Below, one piece after another: positions 37,414 to 46,352 of a stretch of 64,000 nt of DNA (positions within the stretch are counted from its first letter, which is position 1; every line of letters starts with the position of its first letter). A program made the position numbers and the translations under genes. The notes below the pieces were generated by a model, which saw nothing but the letters and a program-made list of their open reading frames with translations, was not told the DNA's origin and did no database searches. Origin of the DNA: Acidobacteriota bacterium. Lineage in GTDB: Bacteria; Acidobacteriota; Blastocatellia; Pyrinomonadales; Pyrinomonadaceae. Location of the stretch: positions 17,925 to 81,924 of the forward strand of contig JAFAZX010000035.1 in NCBI GenBank assembly GCA_019239425.1, in the 5' to 3' direction.

Positions 37414-38157
37414 ATGATTGCTCTGATCTCTCTGCTGGTCGTAGTTTCGCTCTCGATGCTGGTGATACGCATCGGCACGCTGGCGCTCGGGATGACGGGA
37501 ATGTCGAAGGAGGCCGCCGCCTTCCAGTCGCTCTCGGCCTTTTCCGGCACCGGCTTTACGACGGGCGAGGCGGAGATGGTGGTCAACTCGCCCGAGCGCC
37601 GGCGCATCACCTCCTACCTCATCCGCATCGGGAGCGGCGGCGCGATTTCCGCCATCGCCTCGCTCGTCCTTTCGTTCACGTCCGCGGGCGAGGCGGCCAC
37701 GCCGCGGCTGCTCATCCTCGCGTGCGGGATCGCCGTGCTCGCGGTGCTCTCGCAGAGCGAGTGGTTCAACCGGATGCTGACGCCGGCGATCAAGTGGGGG
37801 CTGCGGCGTACGACCACGCTCGACGTGCGGGACTTCGCCTCACTGCTCCACCTGCGCGACCACTACGGCGTCGCCGAGCTCGAAGTGGATAAGGGCGACT
37901 GGCTGGCGAGGTCGCGCCTCAAAGACCTCAACCTTCCCGGCGAAGGCGTGGCGGTGCTCGGCATTCTACGCGGCGACGGCTCCTACGTCGGCGCGCCTTC
38001 GCAGGAGTCCCAACTGCGCCCCGGCGACACGCTCATCGCCTATGGCCGGAACGAACGTCTACGGGAGTTGGCCGGTCGCGGCGAGACCGACCAACACTCC
38101 CACGAACGCGCCATCGCAGATCAGAGCACCCGCGCGGCCATAGCAGATCGGGCCTGA
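37414..38157 (+). CDS. Membrane protein with TrkA-C (RCK_C) domain
   Basis: A 247-residue protein. Three or four hydrophobic helices lie in residues 1-115 (ALISLLVVVSLSMLVIRIG, ISAIASLVLSF, LLILACGIAVLAVL). The loop after helix 1, SAFSGTGFTTGEAE, resembles the TvGF-type selectivity loop of Trk/Ktr potassium transporters. Residues 150-220 form a TrkA-C domain (ELEVDKGDWLARSRLKDLNL, GDTLIAYGR), a ligand-binding regulator of K+ and other ion transporters. It is too short for a full transporter, and I infer a regulatory or minimal channel-like protein. It ends the stress operon. Confidence 0.75.
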   Translation: MIALISLLVVVSLSMLVIRIGTLALGMTGMSKEAAAFQSLSAFSGTGFTTGEAEMVVNSPERRRITSYLIRIGSGGAISAIASLVLSFTSAGEAATPRLLILACGIAVLAVLSQSEWFNRMLTPAIKWGLRRTTTLDVRDFASLLHLRDHYGVAELEVDKGDWLARSRLKDLNLPGEGVAVLGILRGDGSYVGAPSQESQLRPGDTLIAYGRNERLRELAGRGETDQHSHERAIADQSTRAAIADRA

Positions 38158-38166
38158 CGACGCTTC

Positions 38167-38346
38167 CTGGAGTGTCGGATCAAGACCTACCGAGTGAGCC
38201 CGGAGAAGATGTTTGCCGGGCGCCCGGCAGCACGGATGCTCATCGAGGCTTCAACTGAGAGCGAGTGAGTCGCACACTATCTGGAGGAGCTGGGTCATGA
38301 GGTCATCGTCGCTGATCCAAACTTCGCCCCGACCCACGGCACGAAA
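38167..38346 (+). pseudogene. IS110-family transposase fragment
   Basis: Translation from 38167 gives a frame without a start codon containing RPAARMLIEASTESE, a TGA at 38266-38268, then VAHYLEELGHEVIVADPNFA. This is the conserved N-terminal region of IS110-family (DEDD) transposases, which normally read EASTESEWVA and ADPNFAPMY. Similarity stops after about 60 codons. It marks an insertion-sequence scar at the right edge of the island. The 38347-38675 stretch after it contains nothing else I can identify. Confidence 0.75.
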
Positions 38347-38675
38347 CCCTCCTGCGCCGCGCCGGAGTTAATGAGTGATATGTGAGGTCACGGCCAACAG
38401 CGGCTTGCAATCGAGTGCGGGCGCAGATCAGGAGTAACCTAATTCTACACATGCGGCAGAAGTGAATGTGCCCGCTTCTCCACATCATTACCCGATGATT
38501 TAGGTTTCACGAAGGTGCCGGCCTCGAACCCTGCGTAAGAGCAGTTGCCGAGATTATGCCGAGATTCATAACGCAAGGTATTTCGCATGCAGCACATAAA
38601 CGCATCCCTTTCGGCCGCGACCCCTGTGTTTATGCGGTTTATGTGAAGGAGAAAACTGGTGCGGGCGTTTCTCTG

Positions 38676-38723
38676 GGATTCATAACCCCAAGGTCGCGAG
38701 TTCAAGTCTCGCCCCCGCTACCA
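38676..38723 (+). repeat. tRNA-Met-like 3' half (att-type scar), copy C
   Basis: Forty-eight bases corresponding to a CAT-anticodon tRNA from the anticodon stem to CCA, with a perfect T-arm (GCGAG-TTCAAGT-CTCGC) and acceptor strand CCCCGCT-A-CCA. The 5' half is absent: the matching AGCGGGG is not found upstream. It is a direct repeat of copy B at 13620, 25 kb to the left. Confidence 0.75.
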
Positions 38724-38755
38724 ACATTCCCTTTGGCTGCGACGTTTACAGGTGC

Positions 38756-38785
38756 GGCGGCGGAGCGCGATTCCGCCGCCGTTTT
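38756..38785 (+). terminator. Rho-independent terminator, scar copy C
   Basis: Perfect 9-bp stem GGCGGCGGA / TCCGCCGCC with a 7-nt loop, then GTTTTCCGTTTT. It is the equivalent of the terminator at 13702, again 32 bp after the tRNA CCA. Confidence 0.75.
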
Positions 38786-38877
38786 CCGTTTTGCCGAGGC
38801 CGGAAGAGCCGCACCCCGTATAAGAGGCGACCGACCACACTGCTGAGCCCGCTCGTACGCTCGACTTCGACAAGCCG

Positions 38878-39121
38878 CTCTCGACCCGCGTGGTACAGAA
38901 TATCTTGAAGCCTTGGGCTGTCCTCTCCCGCCCCAGACACCTCGCGCCGCACGACCTCAGAAGGACAGTCATCACGTGCGTTTGAATCCGGGCTCACCTT
39001 CTGGCAGGTGCAGATGATGTCGAAGCACAAAGACCCGAAGACCGTCATGCGCTACGGCCGCGGGCGGGAGAACCTGGAGCAGAACTCGGTCAACATCTTC
39101 GCCTACAATGAAGAGGCTTAG
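38878..39121 (+). pseudogene. Tyrosine recombinase, C-terminal remnant 2
   Basis: Homologous to the remnant at 13823 and in the same position relative to its tRNA fragment. LAPHDLRRTVIT supplies the His-x-x-Arg box; a frameshift near 38980 then moves the sequence to another frame, where WQVQMMSKHKDPKTVMRY and GRGRENLEQNSVNIFAY follow to a TAG at 39119-39121. The frameshift shows that it is not functional. The 39122-39360 gap after it holds no gene. Confidence 0.75.
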
Positions 39122-39360
39122 AAGCGAAGGGCGGTAACTGTTCAGGTCTTCCTCGACGTGCTGGGCTAATGGTGAGCGGGCCACCGACCTCGGGTGGCCC
39201 GCCCTGTCTCACATGCAAGACACCTGCCTCTGGGTTTTGATGACCCAGGTAACATGAATGACTGCCGGAACTGTGACGACGAGAATTTGTTGGTTCAGCC
39301 AAAACGCGGGCCTCTGAGATTACAGTTGTCCCGTCAAAACCGTTACGCTAGTCTTGGCCC

Positions 39361-39894
39361 ATGCCAGCATCCACTGTGACCGAATACCTTGCCGCACTCT
39401 CCGCAGAGCGCCGTGACGCGTTGAACGAAGTCCGCCGGGGAATCAACCGGGTCCTGCCACCGGGATACCAGGAAGGAATCCAGTTCGGCATGATCAGCTG
39501 GTTCGTTCCGCTGTCAACGTACCCGGCCGGCTATGGCGGCAACCCCAGGCAGCCACTCCCGCTGATTAGCCTGGCGTCACAGAGCTCGTACATGGCGCTG
39601 CACATGATTTGTTTCTACGGTCAGCCGGCGCTGTTGGAGTGGTTCAAGGCGCAATACGGAAAGAGCGGCAAGAAGCTGGACATGGGCCGAGGCTGCCTCC
39701 GTTTCAAGACGCTCGCGGATCTCGCGCTGGATGTGGTTGAGGGCACCGTGGCCCGGCTCCCAGTCTCGGAATACGCCGCCGGCTATCAGGCCATGCGTGA
39801 CGCGATGGGCAAAGGGAAAGCCAAAGCCAAACCCGCGGCCAAGACAGGCACACCGGCCAAGAAGACCCGGTCTAGAGGTCTGCCACCTGACTAG
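39361..39894 (+). CDS. DUF1801 domain protein
   Basis: A 177-residue protein of the DUF1801 (YdhG-like) family: VTEYLAALSAERRDALNEVR at the start, then GIQFGMISWFVPL and a C-terminal helix. The final ~30 residues are Lys/Ala/Pro-rich (KGKAKAKPAAKTGTPAKKTR), a basic tail suggesting nucleic-acid or polyanion contact. The function is unknown. It is the first intact gene to the right of the island scar and is convergent with the cyclodeaminase gene. Confidence 0.8.
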   Translation: MPASTVTEYLAALSAERRDALNEVRRGINRVLPPGYQEGIQFGMISWFVPLSTYPAGYGGNPRQPLPLISLASQSSYMALHMICFYGQPALLEWFKAQYGKSGKKLDMGRGCLRFKTLADLALDVVEGTVARLPVSEYAAGYQAMRDAMGKGKAKAKPAAKTGTPAKKTRSRGLPPD

Positions 39895-39935
39895 TTACGC
39901 GCCGCGAAATGAGTCCAGGAGCGGTCGTGTGCCCG

Positions 39936-40934
39936 TTAGCCAGCCAGATGTAGTCTCACACCACCCCCGACGCGTAGTGCCTTCTCGTAGACGACGGCGG
40001 CCGCGGCCACGTCCTGAAGCGCCGTGCCCGTCGAGTCGAAGATGACGATCTCTTCGTCCGACGTGCGCCCGGGCTTTCTGCCAGCGACGACTTCGCCCAG
40101 CTCGGCGTACACGTCGCTCTTGGTGACGGCACCCGCGTCGAGCGCGTGGTGGAGGTCGCCGATGGCCGCGCACTGCTCCAGGATGTCGACTACTATCTTG
40201 CCGGAGGTCATCAGCCGAGGGTCAATCTCCTGCTTCAACGGATTGTCGGCGCCCACGGCCGCGACGAAGGTGCCGGGCCGCACATCCTCGCGCATCAGCA
40301 GGGGCCGCCGCGATGGCGTGCAGGTGACGCAGACGTCGCTTTCGCCAAATGACCGACGCAGGTCCCGCGAGGCTTCCACATCCACACCCAATTCGTCGGA
40401 CATCTCGCGGGCGAAGCTTTCGGCGCGGGCGCTGTCCGTATCGAAGGCATGAACCTTCTTGATCTGGAGCACCTCCGCTATAGCCCTCAGTTGGGCGCGC
40501 CCCTGGATGCCGCAGCCGCAGACGGTGACGACCTTCGAGCCGGGCCGCGCCAAATGCTTGGCCGCCACGCCCGTCGCCGCCGCCGTGCGTAGGGCTGTCA
40601 GCTCTATCGAATCCATCAGCGCGAGCGGGCGCCCGCGCTCCGCGTCGCAGAGCATGACGACGCCTTGAATGGTGGGCAGCCCGAACCGCTCCCGGTTGCG
40701 TGGGAAGTTACCGTTGACCTTAACCGCGAAGTAGCTACCGCCGGCGAGCCTCAGCCCGGCGGCCTTGATGTGGAAGCCGCCGTCACCGGTCAGCGCCTCC
40801 AGCACGCCGGGCGGAATGCTCAGCCCCTCAGCGTGTAGCCTGAACGCCTCCTCCACGGCATCAATACATTCAGCCAATCCCAGGAGTGACGCGACCTCAC
40901 TCCCGGTTAGGAACAGCGTCGCTTCAGTGTTCAT
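39936..40934 (-). CDS. Ornithine cyclodeaminase / mu-crystallin family protein
   Basis: A 332-residue NAD(P)-dependent enzyme of the OCD/mu-crystallin family, which includes ornithine cyclodeaminase, alanine dehydrogenase and ketimine reductases. Signatures: GFHIKAAG and YFAVKVNGNFP near the substrate Lys, the Rossmann motif VTVCGCGIQGRAQLRAIAEV, and GADNPLKQEIDP. The substrate cannot be deduced. Two ATG codons are adjacent; the second (40934) has better spacing from GAGG. It is divergent from chrB, and the palindrome at 41024 lies between the two genes. Confidence 0.85.
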   Translation of the reverse strand: MNTEATLFLTGSEVASLLGLAECIDAVEEAFRLHAEGLSIPPGVLEALTGDGGFHIKAAGLRLAGGSYFAVKVNGNFPRNRERFGLPTIQGVVMLCDAERGRPLALMDSIELTALRTAAATGVAAKHLARPGSKVVTVCGCGIQGRAQLRAIAEVLQIKKVHAFDTDSARAESFAREMSDELGVDVEASRDLRRSFGESDVCVTCTPSRRPLLMREDVRPGTFVAAVGADNPLKQEIDPRLMTSGKIVVDILEQCAAIGDLHHALDAGAVTKSDVYAELGEVVAGRKPGRTSDEEIVIFDSTGTALQDVAAAAVVYEKALRVGGGVRLHLAG

Positions 40935-41023
40935 CATCACCTCACCTGCACGGCCGCTCGATAGAGGACAGTCCTTTGCAGACTGCACAGCCCATTCCTA
41001 AGCAGCCATCCTTTGCATTATAT

Positions 41024-41039
41024 TGTAACACCTGTTACA
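41024..41039. promoter_or_regulatory. Palindromic operator TGTAACA-CC-TGTTACA
   Basis: A perfect 7-bp inverted repeat with a 2-bp centre, 22 bp upstream of the chrB ATG and overlapping a TATATT that could serve as a -10 element. ChrB proteins repress their own chr operon in characterised chromate-resistance systems, so this is the natural candidate operator. Confidence 0.55.
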
Positions 41040-41061
41040 TTCAAGTTCCGTATCGCGAATT

Positions 41062-42141
41062 ATGGCTAAATGGGATAGTAAACAAGAGTGGCTCCTGCTC
41101 ATCCACCAGTTGCCGCCGAAGCCCACCTCGCTGCGCGTGCGCGTCTGGCGCAAGTTGCAGAAGCTGGGTGCAGTCTCGCTCAAGAACTCCGTCTACGTGC
41201 TGCCTTTCGGCGAGAAGACGCACGAGGACTTTCAGTGGGTCAAGCAGGAGGTTGAATCCGCGGGCGGGGAGGCCACAGTGCTGCGGGCCGGCTCGGTCGA
41301 GGGCGCGACCGACGACGAACTCGCCTCACTCTTCCGCGCTCAGCGCGCTGAGGAGTACGCGCGCGTCACGGCCGAGCTGGCCGGACTGGCCGGCGCCGTC
41401 CGCGGGCAGCGGAAGGGCGGGCACCTCTCGCCGGGGCGGCTCAACTCACACGAGGCCGATTTAAGCAGGCTTCACCAGGAGTTGGAGCGTGTCGTCGCGG
41501 TCGACTTCTTCCTCGCGGACGGGCGCGCGGCGGCGCTCGCCGCGCTGGGGCGCTGCCGCGAGGCCCTGCACCTGCCGCAGGACGGCGCGGGCCGTGGCGC
41601 GAAGGGGCGCGCGTCGAAAGGCGGCGGCTTAGACACAGCGCAGTACCAGGGGCGGCGCTGGGTCACGAGGAAGAATCCGCACATCGACCGGCTCGCGACC
41701 GCCTGGCTCATCCGGCGCTTCATAGACAAGCGGCCGAGATTTCTCTTCGTCGAGGACGGTACGCGTGTGGAGGGCGGCATCCACTACGACATGGCCGACG
41801 CAGAGTTCACACACCGCGGCGAGGACTGCACCTTCGAGACCGTGGTGAAGGAGTTCGGGCTCGCGGGCGACCCTGCGCTCGGGGAGATCGCAGAGATCGT
41901 TCACGACATCGACCTCAAGGACGGCAAGTTCAACCGGCTGGAGGCTTCGGGGATCAACCTCGCGGTGCGGGGGCTCGCGAGCGTCGTCACCGACGACCGG
42001 AAGCTCGTCAGGCAGGCGGCGACGGTCTTCGACGGACTCTACGAGTACCTGACGGATGAAAGGGCCAAGGGGGAGCGTGATGGAGGCGGTCGTAAAGGCG
42101 GCGGAGGAAAAAAGCGGGCGAGGAAGGCCGGGCGGAAGTGA
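41062..42141 (+). CDS. chrB: Chromate resistance regulator ChrB
   Basis: A 359-residue protein with both parts of ChrB: an N-terminal domain ([34 protein letters not shown]) and the C-terminal ChrB domain ([39 protein letters not shown]) with several acidic and His residues that could bind metal. The tail is very basic ([18 protein letters not shown]). In known systems ChrB is a chromate-responsive regulator. The chrA gene overlaps its 3' end by 62 bp, which indicates coupling. Confidence 0.9.
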   Translation: MAKWDSKQEWLLLIHQLPPKPTSLRVRVWRKLQKLGAVSLKNSVYVLPFGEKTHEDFQWVKQEVESAGGEATVLRAGSVEGATDDELASLFRAQRAEEYARVTAELAGLAGAVRGQRKGGHLSPGRLNSHEADLSRLHQELERVVAVDFFLADGRAAALAALGRCREALHLPQDGAGRGAKGRASKGGGLDTAQYQGRRWVTRKNPHIDRLATAWLIRRFIDKRPRFLFVEDGTRVEGGIHYDMADAEFTHRGEDCTFETVVKEFGLAGDPALGEIAEIVHDIDLKDGKFNRLEASGINLAVRGLASVVTDDRKLVRQAATVFDGLYEYLTDERAKGERDGGGRKGGGGKKRARKAGRK

Positions 42142-43489
42142 AGCCGCGGCCCCAAGGCGTCACGTCAGCTTCGGTGAGGCGCTGCGCTTCTGGGTGAAGC
42201 TCGGCTTCATCTCCTTCGGCGGGCCGGCGGGCCAGATCGCGATCATGCACCGCGAGTTGGTCGAGCGCCGTCGCTGGATCGGCGAGGAGCGCTTCCTCCA
42301 CGCCCTGAACTATTGCATGTTGCTGCCCGGCCCGGAGGCGCAGCAGCTCGCCATCTACATCGGCTGGCTGATGCATCGCACCATCGGCGGGATAGTGGCC
42401 GGGGCCTTCTTCGTCATCCCCTCCATCTTCGTACTGCTCGCGTTCTCTTACGTCTACGCCGCACACGGGAACGTCCCCGCCGTGGCGGGGGTGCTAACGG
42501 GCTTCAAGCCGGTGGTCGTCGCCATCGTCGTCGAAGCGGTTATAAAGATCGGAGGCCGCGCGCTCAAGCGGCGGGTTCATTACCTACTGGCCGCGACGGC
42601 CTTCGTCGCCATTTACTTCCTCCACGTCCCGTTCCCGTTGATCGTACTTGCCGCGGCCGTCGTGGGGCTTGCCGGCACGAGGTTCTGGCCCGCAGGCTTC
42701 GTTAGCGCGCCGAAGACCAAAGAGCCCGACGCGAAGGCCGGGGGCGAGGAAGGACACCCGGACTTGCTGCCGCTAGTGATCGAGGACGACGCGGTGCCCC
42801 CGCCGCACACGCTGCCGTCGCGCGCCCGCGTGCTGAAGGTACTCGCGGCCGGCGTCACCCTCTGGCTCATTCCCTTGCTACTACTCGGTGCCTGGCGCGG
42901 CTGGGGTAGTCTGCACGCGCAGGAGTACCACTTCTTCACCCGGGCCGCCCTCGTCACCTTCGGCGGCGCCTACGCCGTCTTGGCCTACGTCACGCAGGCC
43001 GCCGCCGGGTCTTACGGCTGGCTCACGCAGGCGCAGGCAGTTGACGGGCTCGCGCTGGCCGAGACGACGCCGGGGCCGCTCATCATGGTCTTACAGTTCG
43101 TCGGCTTCATGGCCGGCTGGAACTACCCGCAGGGCATGAGTCAGACGGCGAGTGCGGTGGTAGGGGCACTCGTCACCACCTACGCGACCTTCCTGCCGTG
43201 CTTCATCTTCATCTTCCTGGGCGCGCCCTACATCGAGGTGCTGCGCGGTAACAAGAGCCTGACGGGCGCGCTCACGGGAATCACGGCCGCGGTTGTGGGG
43301 GTGGTTCTGAACCTCGCGCTCGTGTTCGGGGCGGCCGTCATCTGGCCGCGGGGCCTGGCGGGCGGCACGGATTTCTTCGCGCTCTTAATAAGCGCGGCGG
43401 CCTTTGTCGCCCTATACAGGTTCAAGGCCGAAGTGCTGTGGGTAGTCCTCTTGGGAGGTGTAGTGGGTCTCGTCCGTGTCCTTCTCTAG
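42080..43489 (+). CDS. chrA: Chromate transporter ChrA
   Basis: A 469-residue inner-membrane chromate efflux protein of the long (two-domain) CHR type. Domain 1 has [20 protein letters not shown] and domain 2 has [20 protein letters not shown]; both halves carry the Gly-rich FGGP/FGGAY motif and the PG(P)E/TPGP element ([18 protein letters not shown]). About ten helices are visible, with a hydrophilic linker near residues 205-245. I chose the ATG at 42080, with GGGAG upstream. It overlaps chrB and is probably co-transcribed. Confidence 0.93.
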   Translation: MEAVVKAAEEKSGRGRPGGSEAAAPRRHVSFGEALRFWVKLGFISFGGPAGQIAIMHRELVERRRWIGEERFLHALNYCMLLPGPEAQQLAIYIGWLMHRTIGGIVAGAFFVIPSIFVLLAFSYVYAAHGNVPAVAGVLTGFKPVVVAIVVEAVIKIGGRALKRRVHYLLAATAFVAIYFLHVPFPLIVLAAAVVGLAGTRFWPAGFVSAPKTKEPDAKAGGEEGHPDLLPLVIEDDAVPPPHTLPSRARVLKVLAAGVTLWLIPLLLLGAWRGWGSLHAQEYHFFTRAALVTFGGAYAVLAYVTQAAAGSYGWLTQAQAVDGLALAETTPGPLIMVLQFVGFMAGWNYPQGMSQTASAVVGALVTTYATFLPCFIFIFLGAPYIEVLRGNKSLTGALTGITAAVVGVVLNLALVFGAAVIWPRGLAGGTDFFALLISAAAFVALYRFKAEVLWVVLLGGVVGLVRVLL

Positions 43490-43557
43490 TCACCTTAGAA
43501 GCGCAGCTTTGACTCTTTTGAAACATACATCTGACGGCAGTGTCGGGGGTAATCAAC

Positions 43558-44343
43558 ATGCAATTCTGGCTTTCCGAACATGCTCGGCTGTATGCGCTAA
43601 TTGCTCTCTGTACCCTGCTGTGGACCCTCGAATCCGTCGTCCCCTTATACCGGTACGGTAAGCAGCGCCTACCCCACGCGCTACCGAATGTCGTACTGGC
43701 CCTATTTTTAGTTCTCACGAACCTGGCCCTCTCCGTCGGCACCGCCGGCCTCGCGGCCTTCGCCGAGCGTCACGGGATCGGCCTGTTCCGTCTGCTGGGA
43801 TTCTCGCCACTCGTGACGTTGGTCTTCGGCGTCGCCGCGCTCGACTTCTTCGGCTACTGGGCGCACCGGATGCTGCACCAGTCGTGGCTGGGCTGGCAGT
43901 TCCACCGCGTCCACCACTCGGAGGCGGCCGTTGACGTGACGACGGCCTTCCGCCAGCACCCGGGCGAGACCGTGTGGCGGATGCTCTGGCAGTTGGGGGC
44001 GGTCGTCCTCTTCGGCCTTCCTCTATGGGTCGTCGCCGTCTATCTAACTCTCTCCGGCCTCAACGCGCAGCTCGAACACGCCAACATTAAGTTGGTTGAC
44101 AGACTTGATGGCCTGCTGCGTTTAATCGTCGTCACCCCGAACATGCACAAGGCGCACCACTCACGCATCCAGAAGGAGACGGACACGAACTACTCCAACA
44201 TCTTCTCCTTCTGGGACAGGCTCTGCGGCACGTACACCCCGCGAATTGATTTCGGGGAGTTGCGCTACGGGCTCGACGGCTTCGACGACCCGCACAGGCA
44301 GAGCCTGAGGGGGCTGCTGACAATGCCGTTCGTGAAGTTTTGA
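43558..44343 (+). CDS. Sterol desaturase / fatty acid hydroxylase family membrane enzyme
   Basis: A 261-residue integral-membrane di-iron enzyme. The histidine boxes are present: HRMLH, HRVHH and HKAHH, plus NAQLEHANIKL, spaced as in the fatty acid hydroxylase superfamily. Four or so hydrophobic helices precede and interrupt the boxes. The substrate (lipid, sterol-like or carotenoid) cannot be told. The ATG at 43558 has a G-rich ribosome site 7 nt upstream; a GTG six codons earlier is the alternative. The MFS gene follows 20 bp later. Confidence 0.9.
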   Translation: MQFWLSEHARLYALIALCTLLWTLESVVPLYRYGKQRLPHALPNVVLALFLVLTNLALSVGTAGLAAFAERHGIGLFRLLGFSPLVTLVFGVAALDFFGYWAHRMLHQSWLGWQFHRVHHSEAAVDVTTAFRQHPGETVWRMLWQLGAVVLFGLPLWVVAVYLTLSGLNAQLEHANIKLVDRLDGLLRLIVVTPNMHKAHHSRIQKETDTNYSNIFSFWDRLCGTYTPRIDFGELRYGLDGFDDPHRQSLRGLLTMPFVKF

Positions 44344-44363
44344 GTGACTGAAATTATTCGACC

Positions 44364-45590
44364 GTGGCGACGAGAGAAGAAGAACAGGCGACGTTCCCGG
44401 GCGCGGTGTCGCGCGGTCGGCGGGTCGCAAACTACCTCGGGCTGGAGCGTAACGTCGCGGTCTCCTCGGCGGCCGTCTTCCTCCTCGGGTTCGGCGAAGA
44501 GCTGTGGAGAAAGTTCCTGCCGAAATACCTTGAGGCGCTCGGCGCGGGCGCAGGGATAGTCGGACTGTACGGCACCGCCGAAGACTTCTTCGACGCCGTC
44601 TACCAGTACCCCGGCGGGTGGCTCGCGGACCGCGCGGGGCGACGGCGCGCGTTCCTCGTCTTCATCGCGGTGGCCTGCGTCGGGTACACAGCCTACCTCC
44701 TGAGTCCCTCGTGGCCGTGGGCCTTCGTCGGCCTAGCCTTCGCGATGGCCTGGCACAGCATGGCGAGCCCCGCCGTCTTCGCCGTCATCGGCGACGCGCT
44801 GCCGAAGAGGAAGCGCGCGATGGGCTTCACACTTCAGTCGATGCTCAAGCGCGTGCCGATGGTCGTCTCGCCGCTCGTCGGCGGCGCGCTCATCGCGTCG
44901 GTGGGCGTCACGCGCGGTGTCAGGGTCGGGCTAATCGTTACGCTCGTGCTGGCGGCGCTGACCGCGCTGCTCGTGCTGGCGATCAATATCCCGGTCAAGG
45001 CGGCCGACGCCGAGAACATCCGGGGCGTCTGGCGCTCGTTCCACCACGCGCTGAAGCGCCTGCTCGTCTCGGACATCTTCATCAGGACGTGCGAGGGGAT
45101 GGCCGACATCTTCGTCATCCTCTACGCGACCAACGTCCTCGGCGTCAGCGTGGCGCGGTACGGCGTGCTGGTCGCGATTCAGATCACGACCTCCATCCTG
45201 GTCTACATCCCGGCGGGCCGGATCGCCGACCGCGTGGGCCGGAAGCCCTTCGTCATCGCGACGTTTCTCTGCTTCTCGCTCTACCCCGTGGCGGTCGTCA
45301 TGTCTTCGGGCTTCGCCTCGCTCGTAGTTGCCTTCGTCATCGGGGGACTGAGGGAGATAGGCGAGCCGTCGCGCAAGGCAATGATAGTGGACTTCGCGCG
45401 TGAGGACTTGCGCGCGCGCACCGTCGGGCTCTACTACCTCGTGCGCAGCATCACGATCACGCCGTCGGCGGCAATCGGGGGCCTGCTCTGGAAGCTTTCG
45501 CCCGAGGTGCCGTTCGTCGTTGCCGGCGTCATCGGGCTCGTCGGCACAATCGTCTTCGCCGCGACGGTCGAGGAGCGTTACGCGAGTTAA
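44364..45590 (+). CDS. MFS transporter
   Basis: A 408-residue major facilitator with about 12 membrane helices. The loop 2-3 motif GGWLADRAGRRRAF and its repeat GRIADRVGRKPFV in the second half are typical of MFS. It starts at GTG 44364 just after the sterol-desaturase gene; no ATG is suitably placed. Substrate is unknown; the pattern recalls drug-efflux or sugar-type permeases. It is followed 23 bp later by peptidase E. Confidence 0.88.
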   Translation: MATREEEQATFPGAVSRGRRVANYLGLERNVAVSSAAVFLLGFGEELWRKFLPKYLEALGAGAGIVGLYGTAEDFFDAVYQYPGGWLADRAGRRRAFLVFIAVACVGYTAYLLSPSWPWAFVGLAFAMAWHSMASPAVFAVIGDALPKRKRAMGFTLQSMLKRVPMVVSPLVGGALIASVGVTRGVRVGLIVTLVLAALTALLVLAINIPVKAADAENIRGVWRSFHHALKRLLVSDIFIRTCEGMADIFVILYATNVLGVSVARYGVLVAIQITTSILVYIPAGRIADRVGRKPFVIATFLCFSLYPVAVVMSSGFASLVVAFVIGGLREIGEPSRKAMIVDFAREDLRARTVGLYYLVRSITITPSAAIGGLLWKLSPEVPFVVAGVIGLVGTIVFAATVEERYAS

Positions 45591-45613
45591 GGGTGGAATA
45601 GAAGGGAGGCAGA

Positions 45614-46342
45614 ATGAAGACCGGCGGCGAGACGAAGAGGGTTCTGCTCATCAGCAACTCGACGCTCTACGGGAGCGGCTACCTCGACCACGCCGAGGGC
45701 GAGATTCGAGACTTCCTCGGCGGCGTCGCCCGCGTGCTCTTCGTCCCTTACGCGCTCTACGACCGGGACGCCTACAGCGCGACGGCGCGGGAGCGTTTCA
45801 AGGCGATGGGCTACGGCTTGGACGCGATCCACACGGCCGCAGACGCGCGGCAGGCCGTTAACGACGCTGAAGCGATCTTCATAGGCGGGGGCAACACCTT
45901 CCGGCTGCTGAAGTCGCTCTACGACTTCGACCTCCTGGATGCGATACGCAGGAGGGTCGAAGAAGGGATGCCTTACGTCGGTTCGAGCGCGGGCTCCAAC
46001 GTCGCCGGCCCGACCATCAAGACCACTAAAGACATGCCGATTGTCGAGCCGCCATCCTTCGACGCGCTCGGCCTCGTGCCCTTCCAGATAAGCCCGCACT
46101 ACCTCGACCCCGACCCGGCCTCGACACACATGGGCGAGACGCAGGAGGAGAGGATTCTGCAATTCCTCGAAGAGAACGAGACGACCGTCTTCGGTCTGCG
46201 CGAAGGGGCGATGGTGCGCGTCGAGCGCGGGGCCGCGGTCTTGAAAGGTTCGTCGGGCGCGCGCATATTTCGTAAAGGGCGGGAGCCGGTCGAGACGCTG
46301 CCCGGTGAGACACTCGACCAGCTACTCGTTGGGGACACTTAG
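45614..46342 (+). CDS. pepE: Peptidase E (alpha-aspartyl dipeptidase, S51)
   Basis: A 242-residue cytoplasmic peptidase that releases N-terminal Asp from dipeptides. It shows the family features: the start VLLISNSTLYGSGYLDHAE, FIGGGNTFRLL, and the nucleophile S125 in GSSAGSNVA. ISPHYLDPDP is also characteristic. Length and start are typical, with GGGAGG upstream of the ATG. The 11-bp gap before the DUF1259 gene suggests co-transcription. Confidence 0.93.
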   Translation: MKTGGETKRVLLISNSTLYGSGYLDHAEGEIRDFLGGVARVLFVPYALYDRDAYSATARERFKAMGYGLDAIHTAADARQAVNDAEAIFIGGGNTFRLLKSLYDFDLLDAIRRRVEEGMPYVGSSAGSNVAGPTIKTTKDMPIVEPPSFDALGLVPFQISPHYLDPDPASTHMGETQEERILQFLEENETTVFGLREGAMVRVERGAAVLKGSSGARIFRKGREPVETLPGETLDQLLVGDT

Positions 46343-46352
46343 GAAAGGAATA

